Part shown: one piece after another, positions 58,201-64,000 of the stretch
Numbering within the stretch: the stretch's first letter is position 1
How the letters are laid out: every line of letters starts with the position of its first letter
NCBI GenBank assembly: GCA_014843695.1
Contig: CM026404.1
Coordinates: 7,854,433-7,918,432, forward strand
Source: Archivesica marissinica
Taxonomy: Eukaryota; Mollusca; Bivalvia; Venerida; Vesicomyidae
Length of the DNA: 64,000 nucleotides
Direction: 5' to 3'
The notes under the pieces: model-generated
The model's database searches: none
The model's input: only the letters and a program-made list of their open reading frames with translations
What the model was told of the DNA's origin: nothing
Made by a program: the position numbers and the translations under genes

Positions 58201-61200
58201 TCAGATGGGACAAAAACGACGTCTCATATATACACCGGACATGCGACGTGTTATATACACCGGACATGCGACGTGTTATATACACCGGACATGCGACGTC
58301 TTATATACACCGGACATGCGACGTCTTATATACACACCGGACATGCGACGTCTTATATACACCGGACATGCGACGTCTTATATACACCGGACATGCGACG
58401 TCTTATATATACACCGGACATGCGACGTCTTATATACACCGGACATGCGACGTCTCATATACACCGGACATACGACGTCTTATATATACACCGGACATGC
58501 GACGTCTTATATATACACCGGACATGCGACGTCTTATATATACACCGGACATGCGACGTCTTATATACACCGGACATGCGACGTCTTATATATACACACC
58601 GGACATGCAACGTCTTATATATACACCGGACATGCGACGTCTTATATACACCGGACATGCGACGTCTTATATATACCGGACGTGCAACGTCTTATATATA
58701 CCGGACATGCGACGTCTTATATACACCGGACATGCGACGTCTTATATATACCGGACATGCGACGTCTTATATACACCGGACATGCGACGTCTCATATATA
58801 CACCGGACATGCGACGTTTTATATATATACACCGGACATGCGACGTCTTATATACACCGGACATGCGATGTCTCATATATACACCGGACATGCGACATTT
58901 TATATATACACCGGACATGCGACGTTTTATATATACACCAGACATGCGACGTCTCGTATATACACGGACATGCAACGTCTTATATATACACCGGACATGC
59001 GACGTCTCATATATACACCGGACATGCGACGTTTTATATATACACCGGACATGCGACGTCTTATATATACACCAGACATGCGACGTCTCATATATACACG
59101 GACATGCGACGTTTTATATATACACCGGACATGCGACGTCTTATATACACACCGGACATGCGACGTCTTATATACACCGGACATGCGACGTCTTATATAC
59201 ACATATACACCGGACATGCGACATTTATATACACGGACATGCGACGTCTTATATACACCGGACATGCGACGTCTTATATACACCGGACATGCGACGTCTT
59301 ATACACCGGACAGCGACGTCTTATATACAGGACATGCGACGTCTTATATACACCGGACATGCGACGTCTTTATACGGACATGCGACGTCTTATATATACA
59401 CCGGACATGCGACGTCTTATATACACCGGACATGCGACGTCTTATATACACCGGACACGCGACGTCTTATATACATTGGACATGCGACGTCTTATATATA
59501 CACCGGACATGCGACGTCTTATATATACCGGACATGCGACGTCTTATATACACCGGACATGCGACGTCTCATATATACACCGGACATGCGACGTTTTATA
59601 TATATACACCGGACATGCGACGTCTTATATACACCGGACATGCGATGTCTCATATATACACCGGACATGCGACGTTTTATATATACACCGGACATGCGAC
59701 GTCTTATATATACACCAGACATGCGACGTCTCGTATATACACGGACATGCAACGTCTTATATATACACCGGACATGCGACGTCTCATATATACACCGGAC
59801 ATGCGACGTTTTATATATACACCGGACATGCGACGTCTTATATATACACCAGACATGCGACGTTCTATATACACGGACATGCGACGTTTTATATATACAC
59901 CGGACATGCGACGTCTTATATACACACCGGACATGCGACGTCTTATATACACCGGACATGCGACGTCTTATATACACCGGACATGCGACATCTTATATAC
60001 ACGGACATGCGACATCTTATATACACCGGACATGCGACGTCTCATATACACGGACATGCGACGTCTTATATACACCGGACATGCGACGTCTTATATACAC
60101 CGGACATGCGACGTCTTATATACACCGGACACGCGACGTCTTATATACATTGGACATGCGACGTCTTATATATACACCGGACATGCGACGTCTTATATAT
60201 ACCGGACATGCGACGTCTTATATACACCGGACATGCGACGTCTCATATATACACCGGACATGCGACGTCTTATATATACACCGGACATGCGACGTCTTAT
60301 ATATACACCGGACATGCGACGTCTTATATATACACCGGACATGCGACGTCTTATATAGGACATGCGTCTTTATATACGATGCGACGTCTTATATATACCG
60401 GACTGCGACGTCTTATATATACCGGACATGCGACGTCTTATATACACCGGACATGCGACGTTTATATATACCGGACATGCGACGTCTTATATACACCGGA
60501 CATGCGACGTCTCATATATACACCGGACATGCGACGTTTTATATATATCACCGGACATGCGACGTTTTATATATACACCAGACATGCGACGTCTCGTATA
60601 TACACGGACATGCAACGTCTTATATATACACCGGACATGCGACGTCTCATATATACACCGGACATGCGACGTTTTATATATACACCGGACATGCGACGTC
60701 TTATATATACACCAGACATGCGACGTCTCATATATACACGGACATGCGACGTTTTATATATACACCGGACATGCAACGTCTTATATACACCGGACATGCG
60801 ACGATAAATGATCGTATTCACAGTAAAAAAGGACTACACCTGAGCCCGAGGTTCAAACTAAGGTGGATGTCCGATTAACCCGCTCGCTTCTCACCAATGC
60901 AACCCGGGTTCGATCCTCGGACCTGGAAGCATGCGAGATGGTACGGTGGTCGCCATATCGGACAGGTGGGTTTTCTACGGGTACCCCGGTTTCCTCCCAC
61001 ACAAATGACCACATATACGCTTTAATCCGCGTCAACGAAAGCGATTAATATAAGTTGTTGATTGTTTCACAATCGTTATAATATAAATAAAGTTTAAACT
61101 TCAAATTAGAGTGATTTGATTGGTTGATTCTGAGATCTACTTGCTGAACCAATCAGAAGGCCTGCGATTGGAGAAATGCTGTATAACCTCCATGACCCGA

Positions 61201-61646
61201 GGTTATAAAACGTTTCTCAGATCTCAAACTCAAGTGATTTGATTGGTTGATTCCGAGTTTTACTTTTCAGCTAAGCCAATCAGAAGCTCGAGATTGGAGA
61301 ATATTTTATAACCTCCAGACCTGGCCGGCACTCATTATTCTTCAGTCGCCCATGTATACAACAAATCCTTCTTTCAATACTATCTCCATCAAACACATTA
61401 ATTTCTATCTTCATAAAATAGTAGGCAGTATACTTTCTGTAGATTTTCAATCATGGATATGTTACGGATTCTGGTAGCAACTCGCGGTGGGTTATTCCGG
61501 TGGTAGCTGGCAGTGTAGCCGCCATTGTGCTAACTCTCGTCAGCGGGCATGTCATAAAGGGTGTGTACAAAAAGCCACATGACAAGCCTTCAACTGTTGA
61601 ACCTTCAAGTAACACGGAGGTTTTATCGACACATACAGTACTCTAG
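40176..61646 (+). CDS. Gene model: EGF-domain single-pass membrane protein, 13 coding exons, with an in-frame stop in exon 7
   Basis: Joining 40176-40280, 40836-41107, 45328-45477, 46919-47060, 47877-48044, 49141-49256, 50265-50429, 51149-51189, 51616-51741, 52761-52844, 56785-56922, 57269-57285 and 61443-61646 gives 1728 nt (575 codons plus stop). Every junction is GT-AG and every phase matches. Predicted layout: signal peptide (about residues 1-20), ectodomain with WEKGSGPCGTGC and DPDGDSVRCRW motifs (about 36-386), three EGF-like modules (about 387-502), transmembrane helix (about 524-546) and a cytoplasmic tail of about 29 residues. The ectodomain pattern is one I know from many uncharacterised mollusc and other invertebrate membrane proteins; I know no accepted name or function. 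Codon 335 is TAG, so the gene is either a recent pseudogene or null allele, a read-through gene, or carries a sequence error. A role in surface adhesion or recognition is inference only. Confidence 0.8.
40321..40570 (+). mobile_element. SINE-B in EGF gene intron 1
   Basis: Full-length copy, GTCCGAGTAGCACAGTGG head, TTTTCTCCGGGTACTCCGG centre, AAATAAATAAAG tail. Confidence 0.8.
40836..41107 (+). CDS. Exon 2: N-terminal ectodomain
   Basis: Acceptor CTTGTAG at 40835. It encodes VRLSYRTSWEKGSGPCGTGC near its start and NVTGWEQGENVVNF near its end. These conserved blocks precede the FTVS strand in this family. Donor TC|GTAAGT leaves phase 2; 272 nt. Confidence 0.8.
41227..41797. repeat. 47-bp tandem array in EGF gene intron 2, 12 copies
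   Basis: Unit GGGAACGAACGTTGGGACTC plus AACCGAGCATGTCCGG and ATGTGGTTTCC. Near-identical copies; all three plus frames are open. Confidence 0.95.
41829..44531. repeat. 22-bp satellite in EGF gene intron 2, about 122 copies
   Basis: Unit TAATGTTGTACCATTGCCTA plus AG, with GTCCAAG and GTCTAAG variants. At the right edge (about 44266-44490) every third unit reads AACGTTGCGCC, a 66-bp higher-order repeat. Confidence 0.95.
44758..44935 (-). mobile_element. SINE-D in EGF gene intron 2
   Basis: Inverted tail and body. A second tail-like ATTTATCGTTGCTACCGG lies at about 44710, and the flank GAAATTGCTACGCATGTTTT is shared with the copy at 47598. Confidence 0.7.
45120..45204 (+). repeat. Interspersed 80-bp fragment (partner 7238-7317)
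   Basis: Near-identical to 7238-7317; in EGF gene intron 2. Confidence 0.7.
45328..45477 (+). CDS. Exon 3: ectodomain, PNSSP-T-IPP segment
   Basis: Acceptor ATTTCAG. Entering in phase 2, it reads LSNIPWTIATSTRHVKSSAG and then a segment with RTRNDTNKPNSSPYTSIPP, matching the D-T-G-PN-SP-T-PP pattern expected after exon 2. The donor is the weaker GG|GTAGTC, phase 2. The 4.2-kb intron before it is mostly tandem repeats. Confidence 0.7.
45649..45903. mobile_element. TTAA MITE family 4, copy 1
   Basis: TTAAAGCGACATTACATCG at the left, CGATGTAGTGTCGCTTTAA at the right, TTAA at both ends. It lies in intron 3 of the EGF gene. Confidence 0.75.
46408..46640 (-). mobile_element. SINE-F in EGF gene intron 3
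   Basis: GGGTTTAACGTTGCTTCAAC, GTATTTCAGGCACGTACAGG, AAGTCAGCTGGATAACTTCC and an inverted head CCACTCGGCCACGGACGC. Confidence 0.55.
46919..47060 (+). CDS. Exon 4: DPDGDSVRCRW core of ectodomain
   Basis: Acceptor GTTTTCAG. It encodes VPTDCTSAVTLPVDDPDGD and SVRCRWALPSECAGAC, the most diagnostic block of the family. Cysteines suggest extracellular disulphides. Donor AACAAG|GTATTA, ends in phase 0. Confidence 0.85.
47598..47840 (-). mobile_element. SINE-D in EGF gene intron 4
   Basis: Inverted copy ending in GATCGAACC just before exon 5; it shares about 50 bp of flank with the 44758 copy. Confidence 0.75.
47877..48044 (+). CDS. Exon 5: ectodomain, LTINAYEAAGYTTDKAY segment
   Basis: Acceptor CATCAAG. 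56 codons read CTLTINAYEAAGYTTDKAY then LTLVIEDF, the expected continuation after exon 4. Donor CTGCAG|GTAATG, phase 0 to 0. Confidence 0.85.
48268..48490 (-). mobile_element. SINE-A
   Basis: Full-length inverted copy in the intron after EGF exon 5 (CGCTATCACGACTTCCAC head). Confidence 0.8.
48594..48797 (+). mobile_element. SINE-D, 3'-truncated by SINE-A
   Basis: CTGTAGTCCAGTGGTAACAC head through GTATCATTGCACTAATG, then SINE-A tail sequence. Confidence 0.75.
48798..49033 (-). mobile_element. SINE-A
   Basis: Inverted copy abutting a truncated SINE-D. Its AATTAAGTGCCTTGCC / AATTAAATGCCTTGCC body segment is tandemly doubled. Confidence 0.75.
49141..49256 (+). CDS. Exon 6: ectodomain, second half
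   Basis: Acceptor TCGTTACAG. It reads LTLHFVRPTPKPFSRTSFD and ends GFYMQSLSSEA plus two bases (donor AA|GTGAGT, phase 2). It continues the LQFLV-type strand that follows IPLQ in this family. Confidence 0.75.
49379..49552 (+). mobile_element. SINE-B, headless
   Basis: Starts within the body at ATGAGATGGTACGGTGGTCG and keeps the central domain and tail. Typical 5' truncation. Confidence 0.75.
49763..50240. repeat. 53-bp tandem array, about 9 copies
   Basis: Unit AATGAATGAACAATTTATAG plus CAATATTGTGCC and ATATCATTTTATAACC. It ends 24 nt before the exon 7 acceptor of the EGF gene. Confidence 0.95.
50265..50429 (+). CDS. Exon 7: ectodomain, contains in-frame TAG
   Basis: Acceptor GAAACAG lies only 24 nt after the end of a 53-bp tandem array. 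Reading in phase 2 from exon 6 gives TEATMSGPMGLVYSY, a TAG at 50314-50316, then PDDLNRTDVIRLNAVWRPTF and GNQQFCVWAVDRYG. Both flanks are conserved family sequence in the same frame, so the stop interrupts a real exon. Donor GG|GTATGT; 165 nt, phase 2 to 2, so skipping the exon would keep the frame. Confidence 0.8.
50949..50984. repeat. Perfect 14-bp hairpin
   Basis: CTGGTTTGATACGG, 8-nt loop, CCGTATCAAACCAG, in the intron between EGF exons 7 and 8. Confidence 0.9.
51149..51189 (+). CDS. Exon 8: end of ectodomain repeat region
   Basis: A 41-nt exon, acceptor ATCTGCAG, donor GAG|GTAAAT. It encodes ITTDARCITSIVGG, which matches the C-I-T-x-I-V-G linker before the EGF modules. Phase 2 in, phase 1 out. 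Confidence 0.75.
51323..51482 (-). mobile_element. SINE-F, headless
   Basis: GGCGACTCTCCAGCAATTAT, CGGATACCCGGGTAGAACCA, CAAGCCAGTTGGAAAGCTTC, parallel to the 46408 copy. Confidence 0.5.
51616..51741 (+). CDS. Exon 9: EGF-like module 1
   Basis: Phase 1-1 exon of 42 codons, a classic EGF cassette: DNCVTGAVTCENNGACFNV then KCICAPGYRAKDCSQ, with six cysteines in EGF order. Confidence 0.85.
51867..52030 (+). mobile_element. SINE-B, tail truncated
   Basis: GTCCGATTGGCGCAGTGG head to GGCCACATATACG; the remainder is absent. Confidence 0.75.
52110..52245. mobile_element. TTAA MITE family 3, copy 1
   Basis: TTAACCTTTAGCACGCTGTA to CAGCGTGCTAAATGTTAA, in the intron between EGF exons 9 and 10. Confidence 0.7.
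52388..52402. repeat. Poly-C run
   Basis: About 15 consecutive C; a similar run is at 2976-2988. Confidence 0.9.
52761..52844 (+). CDS. Exon 10: EGF-like module 2, N-terminal part
   Basis: Acceptor GTTTTCAG, donor CACG|GTAGGT, phase 1-1. It encodes CYDNPCENNGTCVDN and FICQCRH. The sixth cysteine is supplied by exon 11 (GFTGHYCE), so this EGF module is split by an intron. Confidence 0.85.
52951..53195 (-). mobile_element. SINE-A
   Basis: Inverted copy in the intron after EGF exon 10. The A-box region ACTGCGCTATCAC occurs twice. Confidence 0.75.
53200..53703. other. Intronic sequence, nothing recognised
   Basis: Between two SINE-A copies in the intron after EGF exon 10. Confidence 0.4.
53704..53880 (-). 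mobile_element. SINE-A, head removed at transposon boundary
   Basis: Tail and body present (TTTAGCTCGATTGCGAAACA ... CTCGTAACGGCT), ending exactly where the THAP transposon begins. Confidence 0.65.
54066..54285 (+). CDS. THAP zinc-finger exon of the transposon
   Basis: ATG at 54066 opens MPSSCCAPGCAKRL. Later come KWIVRIERLPAPG and WEPKDHDRLCSAHFVSG, giving the C2CH zinc ligands and conserved W, P and F of THAP DNA-binding domains. Donor TCGG|GTAGGT, phase 1. Confidence 0.8.
55212..55854 (+). pseudogene. Second exon of THAP transposase, frameshifted and truncated
   Basis: Acceptor CATTACAG, entering in phase 1 with KPSKDPLEVDFVPTIF, the THAP C-terminal box. The frame closes at 55445-55447. 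A second frame, offset by one base near 55415-55430, carries DSLTFDSINMLTDKQC, a leucine-rich coiled coil and the TGLPN block, then runs into the right inverted repeat and stops at 55852. A one-base loss plus deletion of the DDE core explain the structure. Confidence 0.7.
55930..55982 (-). mobile_element. SINE-B fragment
   Basis: Only CTCTCGTTGGCGCGGATGAA and the GTGGCCATT region remain, just after the THAP transposon. Confidence 0.5.
56180..56751 (+). mobile_element. hAT-like MITE copy C, 572 bp
   Basis: The interior is nearly identical to copy B but inverted. It has CACAGGG...CCCTGTG ends and a perfect duplication TTACTAGT (56172-56179 and 56752-56759). It sits just upstream of the exon 11 acceptor of the EGF gene. 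Confidence 0.85.
56785..56922 (+). CDS. Exon 11: end of EGF 2 and EGF-like module 3
   Basis: Acceptor GTTTCAG lies 25 nt after the target-site duplication of a MITE. It encodes GFTGHYCEARIAPCWSNPC, LNNGTCLDW and RCLCASNCAGNVCE. Donor GAAA|GTAAGT, phase 1-1, 138 nt. Confidence 0.85.
57061..57164. mobile_element. hAT-like MITE copy D, 104-bp palindrome
   Basis: Two arms of the same terminus back to back, flanked by ATATATAC and GTATATAC (7 of 8 match). It lies in the intron between exons 11 and 12. Confidence 0.75.
57269..57285 (+). CDS. Exon 12: 17-nt microexon
   Basis: Acceptor TTTTACAG, donor ACAATG|GTATGT. It encodes NCGKTM when joined to exon 11 (phase 1) and converts the reading to phase 0, exactly as exon 13 requires. 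Confidence 0.6.
57490..57712 (+). mobile_element. SINE-B
   Basis: GTCCGATTAGCGCAGTGG head, AGGTTCGATCCGCGGACC, central domain and a shortened tail. It lies in the intron between EGF exons 12 and 13. Confidence 0.8.
57921..58034. mobile_element. GAGGTTATAAAAC MITE copy 1
   Basis: GAGGTTATAAAAC...GTTTTATAACCTC ends, with CTGATTGGTTGATTC and ACCAATCAGA as inner inverted arms. Confidence 0.65.
58150..58212 (+). mobile_element. SINE-D fragment from which the 25-bp satellite appears to start
   Basis: GACGGGTGTTAACACGCTGG, then CTTTCAGATGGGACAAAAAC, leading directly into the first satellite unit. Confidence 0.6.
58219..60803. repeat. 25/27-bp satellite, about 100 copies
   Basis: Unit ACACCGGACATGCGACGTCT plus TATAT (or TATATAT). 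Large blocks are repeated, for example about 58741-59160 and 59521-59950. All three plus frames are open for over 700 codons, so these are not genes. It lies in the last intron of the EGF gene. Confidence 0.95.
60868..61100 (+). mobile_element. SINE-B after the 25-bp satellite
   Basis: GTCCGATTAACCCGCTCGC (A box partly deleted), GGGTTCGATCCTCGG, tail ATAATATAAATAAAG. Confidence 0.75.
61102..61191. mobile_element. GAGGTTATAAAAC MITE copy 2, left-truncated
   Basis: It lacks the left terminus, which is replaced by the tail of a SINE-B. It retains GATTGGTTGATTC and GTATAACCTC. Confidence 0.6.
61199..61316. mobile_element. GAGGTTATAAAAC MITE copy 3
   Basis: Full copy directly next to copy 2, about 125 bp upstream of the last EGF exon. 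Confidence 0.65.
61443..61646 (+). CDS. Exon 13: transmembrane helix, cytoplasmic tail, stop
   Basis: Acceptor TTCTGTAG. The phase 0 reading gives a short juxtamembrane piece, then WVIPVVAGSVAAIVLTLVSG (hydrophobic helix), basic KGVYKK as stop-transfer, and a Ser/Thr-rich tail ending THTVL with TAG at 61644-61646. A possible ATTAAA poly(A) signal lies near 61741. Confidence 0.8.
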   Translation: MFNHGYVTDSGSNSRWVIPVVAGSVAAIVLTLVSGHVIKGVYKKPHDKPSTVEPSSNTEVLSTHTVL

Positions 61647-61787
61647 CAATGGTAATAGTCAATTAGTGTAATGTCTCCGTGCGTTTGTTGGCGGCGTTGT
61701 GTTATTATTTCACGCATGCTGTTTGGAAAATTCAACTTGTATTAAACGATGTTGTCTTCGTTACATTACAACATGGAAATAACATAA

Positions 61788-62056
61788 TTTAAAACACTAT
61801 CGTGACGTCATACCTTTGTATTTGCAGTCCATTATTATTATTATTGGACTGCTGTCAAAAGGCCATAGTAGTATATTAAATCCTACATGTACGAAATTAA
61901 AAGTTTTAATTAGTAGGATCGTGTTATATAAGTTTGTGTTTTCAGTAAGATACAAGCCTCAAACGGATCCAATATGTAAAATATTGGTACTGTCTTCGCT
62001 ATGCGCCTCACACAGTCCAATATTTTACATATTGGATCGTTTGAGGCTTATATCCT
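61788..62056 (+). repeat. Interspersed hairpin-ended element
   Basis: Contains CGTGACGTCATACCTTTG, a GCAGTCCA...TGGACTGC hairpin, TTTTAATTAGTAGGATC and a terminal palindrome on CCAATATTTTACATATTGG. It begins about 140 bp after the EGF gene stop. Confidence 0.65.
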
Positions 62057-62744
62057 ATACTTAAACTATGTCTTTGAACTGTGGAAATGTTTAGTCACCT
62101 TGGTGTTTGATGTTAGCATGAACAAGATTCAACAACTTTTGCACACATATTCTATTATTTGACCTAGGTAGATATGTTTCGGAAAGACTTGTATTAACAA
62201 TAGAAATCTCGTGGACAGGCCTATCTGTGCACGTGGACAGGTCTATCTGTGCATAGGTATATCTGTGCGAGTGGACATGTATATCTGTTTTCGGTGTTTC
62301 TGAAAAAGGAATACCTGTGCACTTGCATGAAACACCTTGAGCATCGCCCTCGGCGTTACGTGTAGCACATGCATGGGTCTTTCTTTTTCAGAAACGCATT
62401 CTACTCGGGTCTATATCCAAGTTTGATATTGGCAGCATTCTTTACGAAAAAGGGCGCGTCTTGCGGTTTACGCTGTTCCAGCAAGTCACAAATCTGGACT
62501 AAAAACATTTTAAATACAGTGTGCTATATTTTCTTTGCATCATTGAAAAGAATCATTAATGTAAATATAAGTAATGCATTGTGGGTGAATAGCTTCCATC
62601 GGGGTATGAACTACATAGGGCATGTTTAAAGTTGGCGTGGATGCCTTTATTATAATATATATACCCAGATGGAAATTATTAACCTGCATTTCATTCCTTA
62701 AATATTCTACAATTGGTGCATGAAGCTGTTCAACCTTTAGCATT

Positions 62745-62940
62745 CGGCTGTTGGATTAACACGCTCGCTTCTCACCAATGCATGTCGGGTTCGATCCTTG
62801 GACCGGAATGTATGCAAGATGGTAGTGGCCGCTAGATCGAACAGGTGGGTTTTCTCTCCCACACGAATGATCACATTTACGCTTTCATCCGTGCCAACGA
62901 GAGTTGATTAATATAAGTTGTTTCGCAAATAAATGAAGTT
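62745..62940 (+). mobile_element. SINE-B, diverged
   Basis: GGATTAACACGCTCGCTTC, CGGGTTCGATCCTTGG, GGTGGGTTTTCTC, with deletions in centre and tail. Confidence 0.7.
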
Positions 62941-62945
62941 TAGAC

Positions 62946-63131
62946 TAACGTTTAGCATGCTATAGGCGAAATGAACAGATAACAAAATTTAATGTGTAAT
63001 ATTATAAGTAGTTTGTAGTTCGTTACATTTCATACAAAAACTCGGCTGGATTTGAATGAAAGTCACAAGCCATACTTTCTAGGAAAAACTACATATTTGT
63101 TATCTGCTCATTTCGCCTACAGCAAGCTAAA
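62946..63131. mobile_element. TTAA MITE family 3, copy 2
   Basis: Longer copy with inverted arms of about 40 bp containing GGCGAAATGAACAGATAACA and its inverse. The TTAA ends have decayed. Confidence 0.7.
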
Positions 63132-63194
63132 GATGCTTGGTTGAGGTTATGCAAGGATGCTACGGATCTTATTTAGCAGCATTCCTGCTATAGG

Positions 63195-63436
63195 TTAACT
63201 CTTTCAGCGCCGAATAAATTCAGAGTATATGCAAACAACATAACTCCTGAACAGCCGCGGCGTAACACCGCGTCTGATCAGGATCTATGTTATTTGCTAT
63301 TCGGACAGGTGCTTCAGCTACACTGTCTGAAAACAATCAGCATATAGCCTGATCAGACGACATGTTCTGTTCTGTCTGATCGGATTCTCTGCTTTTCGTA
63401 GTCGCTTTTATGCGACATTGGCAGTGAAAGAGTTAA
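63195..63436. mobile_element. TTAA MITE family 2, copy 2
   Basis: Same ends and length as the copy at 26473, TTAA at both ends, several substitutions in the hairpin. Confidence 0.8.
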
Positions 63437-64000
63437 TGAGCAGAATTTGCTTTAAAGGTTTTCCTTCCAAGTAGACTATATGATATATGAACAAATTTGA
63501 TATCAAAAGGCAGTTCAAAGCTGTTTTACAGACTAAACTGGAAACATTTCAACTGGAGCTCATCACAAGAAGTCGGTCAGTCCCATTCTCACCAATGCCG
63601 CGCAAACTAAAATGATGAATACTAGTATTTGCAGCCCTACCCCTTACCACAAACGGGGAAACATTTACACCAGGGAGACTTTGTATTCCTGTCGGAAAAA
63701 AGCAAACAAAGCACATTTACAATATATCATATGCTAAGTTTTATTGTTCAATGGACATAAATGACAATATAGCTACAACTGAATGATGCAAATATGTGAT
63801 GAACTTGAAACTGTTGAATGGTAAATGGTGTCCTGAAATCAACCATTATCTTTAGTAGATAATACAGCATTAATGGGGTTCTCATGGTTTATACAATGTG
63901 TGATGCAAAGTTGCCATCTTAAACAGTTCCAGTACCAGTTTGTAACATAATAGCGCTGTATTTCACTGTTGCTGTAAGATATAGCACTGTTGTAAGATAT
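63437..64000. other. No feature recognised
   Basis: AT-rich sequence to the window end; a GATATAGCACTGTTG-like doublet occurs at the edge. Confidence 0.4.

Noticed and set aside
58159..60878. Plus-strand open frames of 700-880 codons in three frames
   Set aside because: The 25-bp satellite unit lacks stops in every plus frame. Three simultaneous frames mean no coding selection.

Overview
The window looks like gene-poor nuclear DNA of a marine invertebrate, most likely a mollusc and perhaps a heterodont bivalve. The reasons are GT-AG split genes, several abundant tRNA-headed SINE families, TTAA-flanked MITEs whose GATCCAG...CTGATCAGGATC hairpin I associate with bivalve genomes (from memory, unverified), and an ectodomain gene of a type common in mollusc gene sets. 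Nothing bacterial, viral or CRISPR-like is seen. About 27% of the resolved sequence is minisatellite or satellite arrays. Nearly all the long open frames in the window are read-throughs of these arrays and are not genes.

Layout. 1-3486: SINEs, a CAGTC MITE and a 66/70-bp array. 3487-16198: a minus-strand coiled-coil gene, with its first coding exon at 15996-16198 and another exon at 3487-3717. The 12.3-kb intron between them is more than half satellite (59-, 43-, 53- and 28-bp arrays). 16199-21931: a 34-bp array, SINEs, a 47-bp array and a duplicated RFX-like X-box segment. 21932-27523: minus-strand exons, three of which encode a malate dehydrogenase 1B-like Rossmann segment, with MITEs in the introns. 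27524-40175: a 21-bp array, a TA-flanked deletion-derivative DNA transposon, a 22-bp array broken by a 1000-N assembly gap, degenerate TTAGGG-like DNA, a candidate minus-strand first exon (33499-33625), a 30-bp array and many SINEs.

40176-61646 (plus): the main gene, reconstructed here as 13 coding exons whose phases all match. They total 1728 nt including the stop. The predicted product is a type I membrane protein: signal peptide, large ectodomain with a DPDGDSVRCRW motif, three EGF-like modules, one transmembrane helix and a short tail. Exon 7 carries an in-frame TAG (codon 335). The introns hold 47-, 22-, 53- and 25-bp arrays, MITEs, SINEs and a decayed THAP/DDE transposon.

61647-64000: an inverted repeat partner of 39232-39448, a SINE and TTAA MITEs. 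The three cellular genes show no evident functional link; RFX-like motifs near a cilia-associated MDH1B-like gene are suggestive only.
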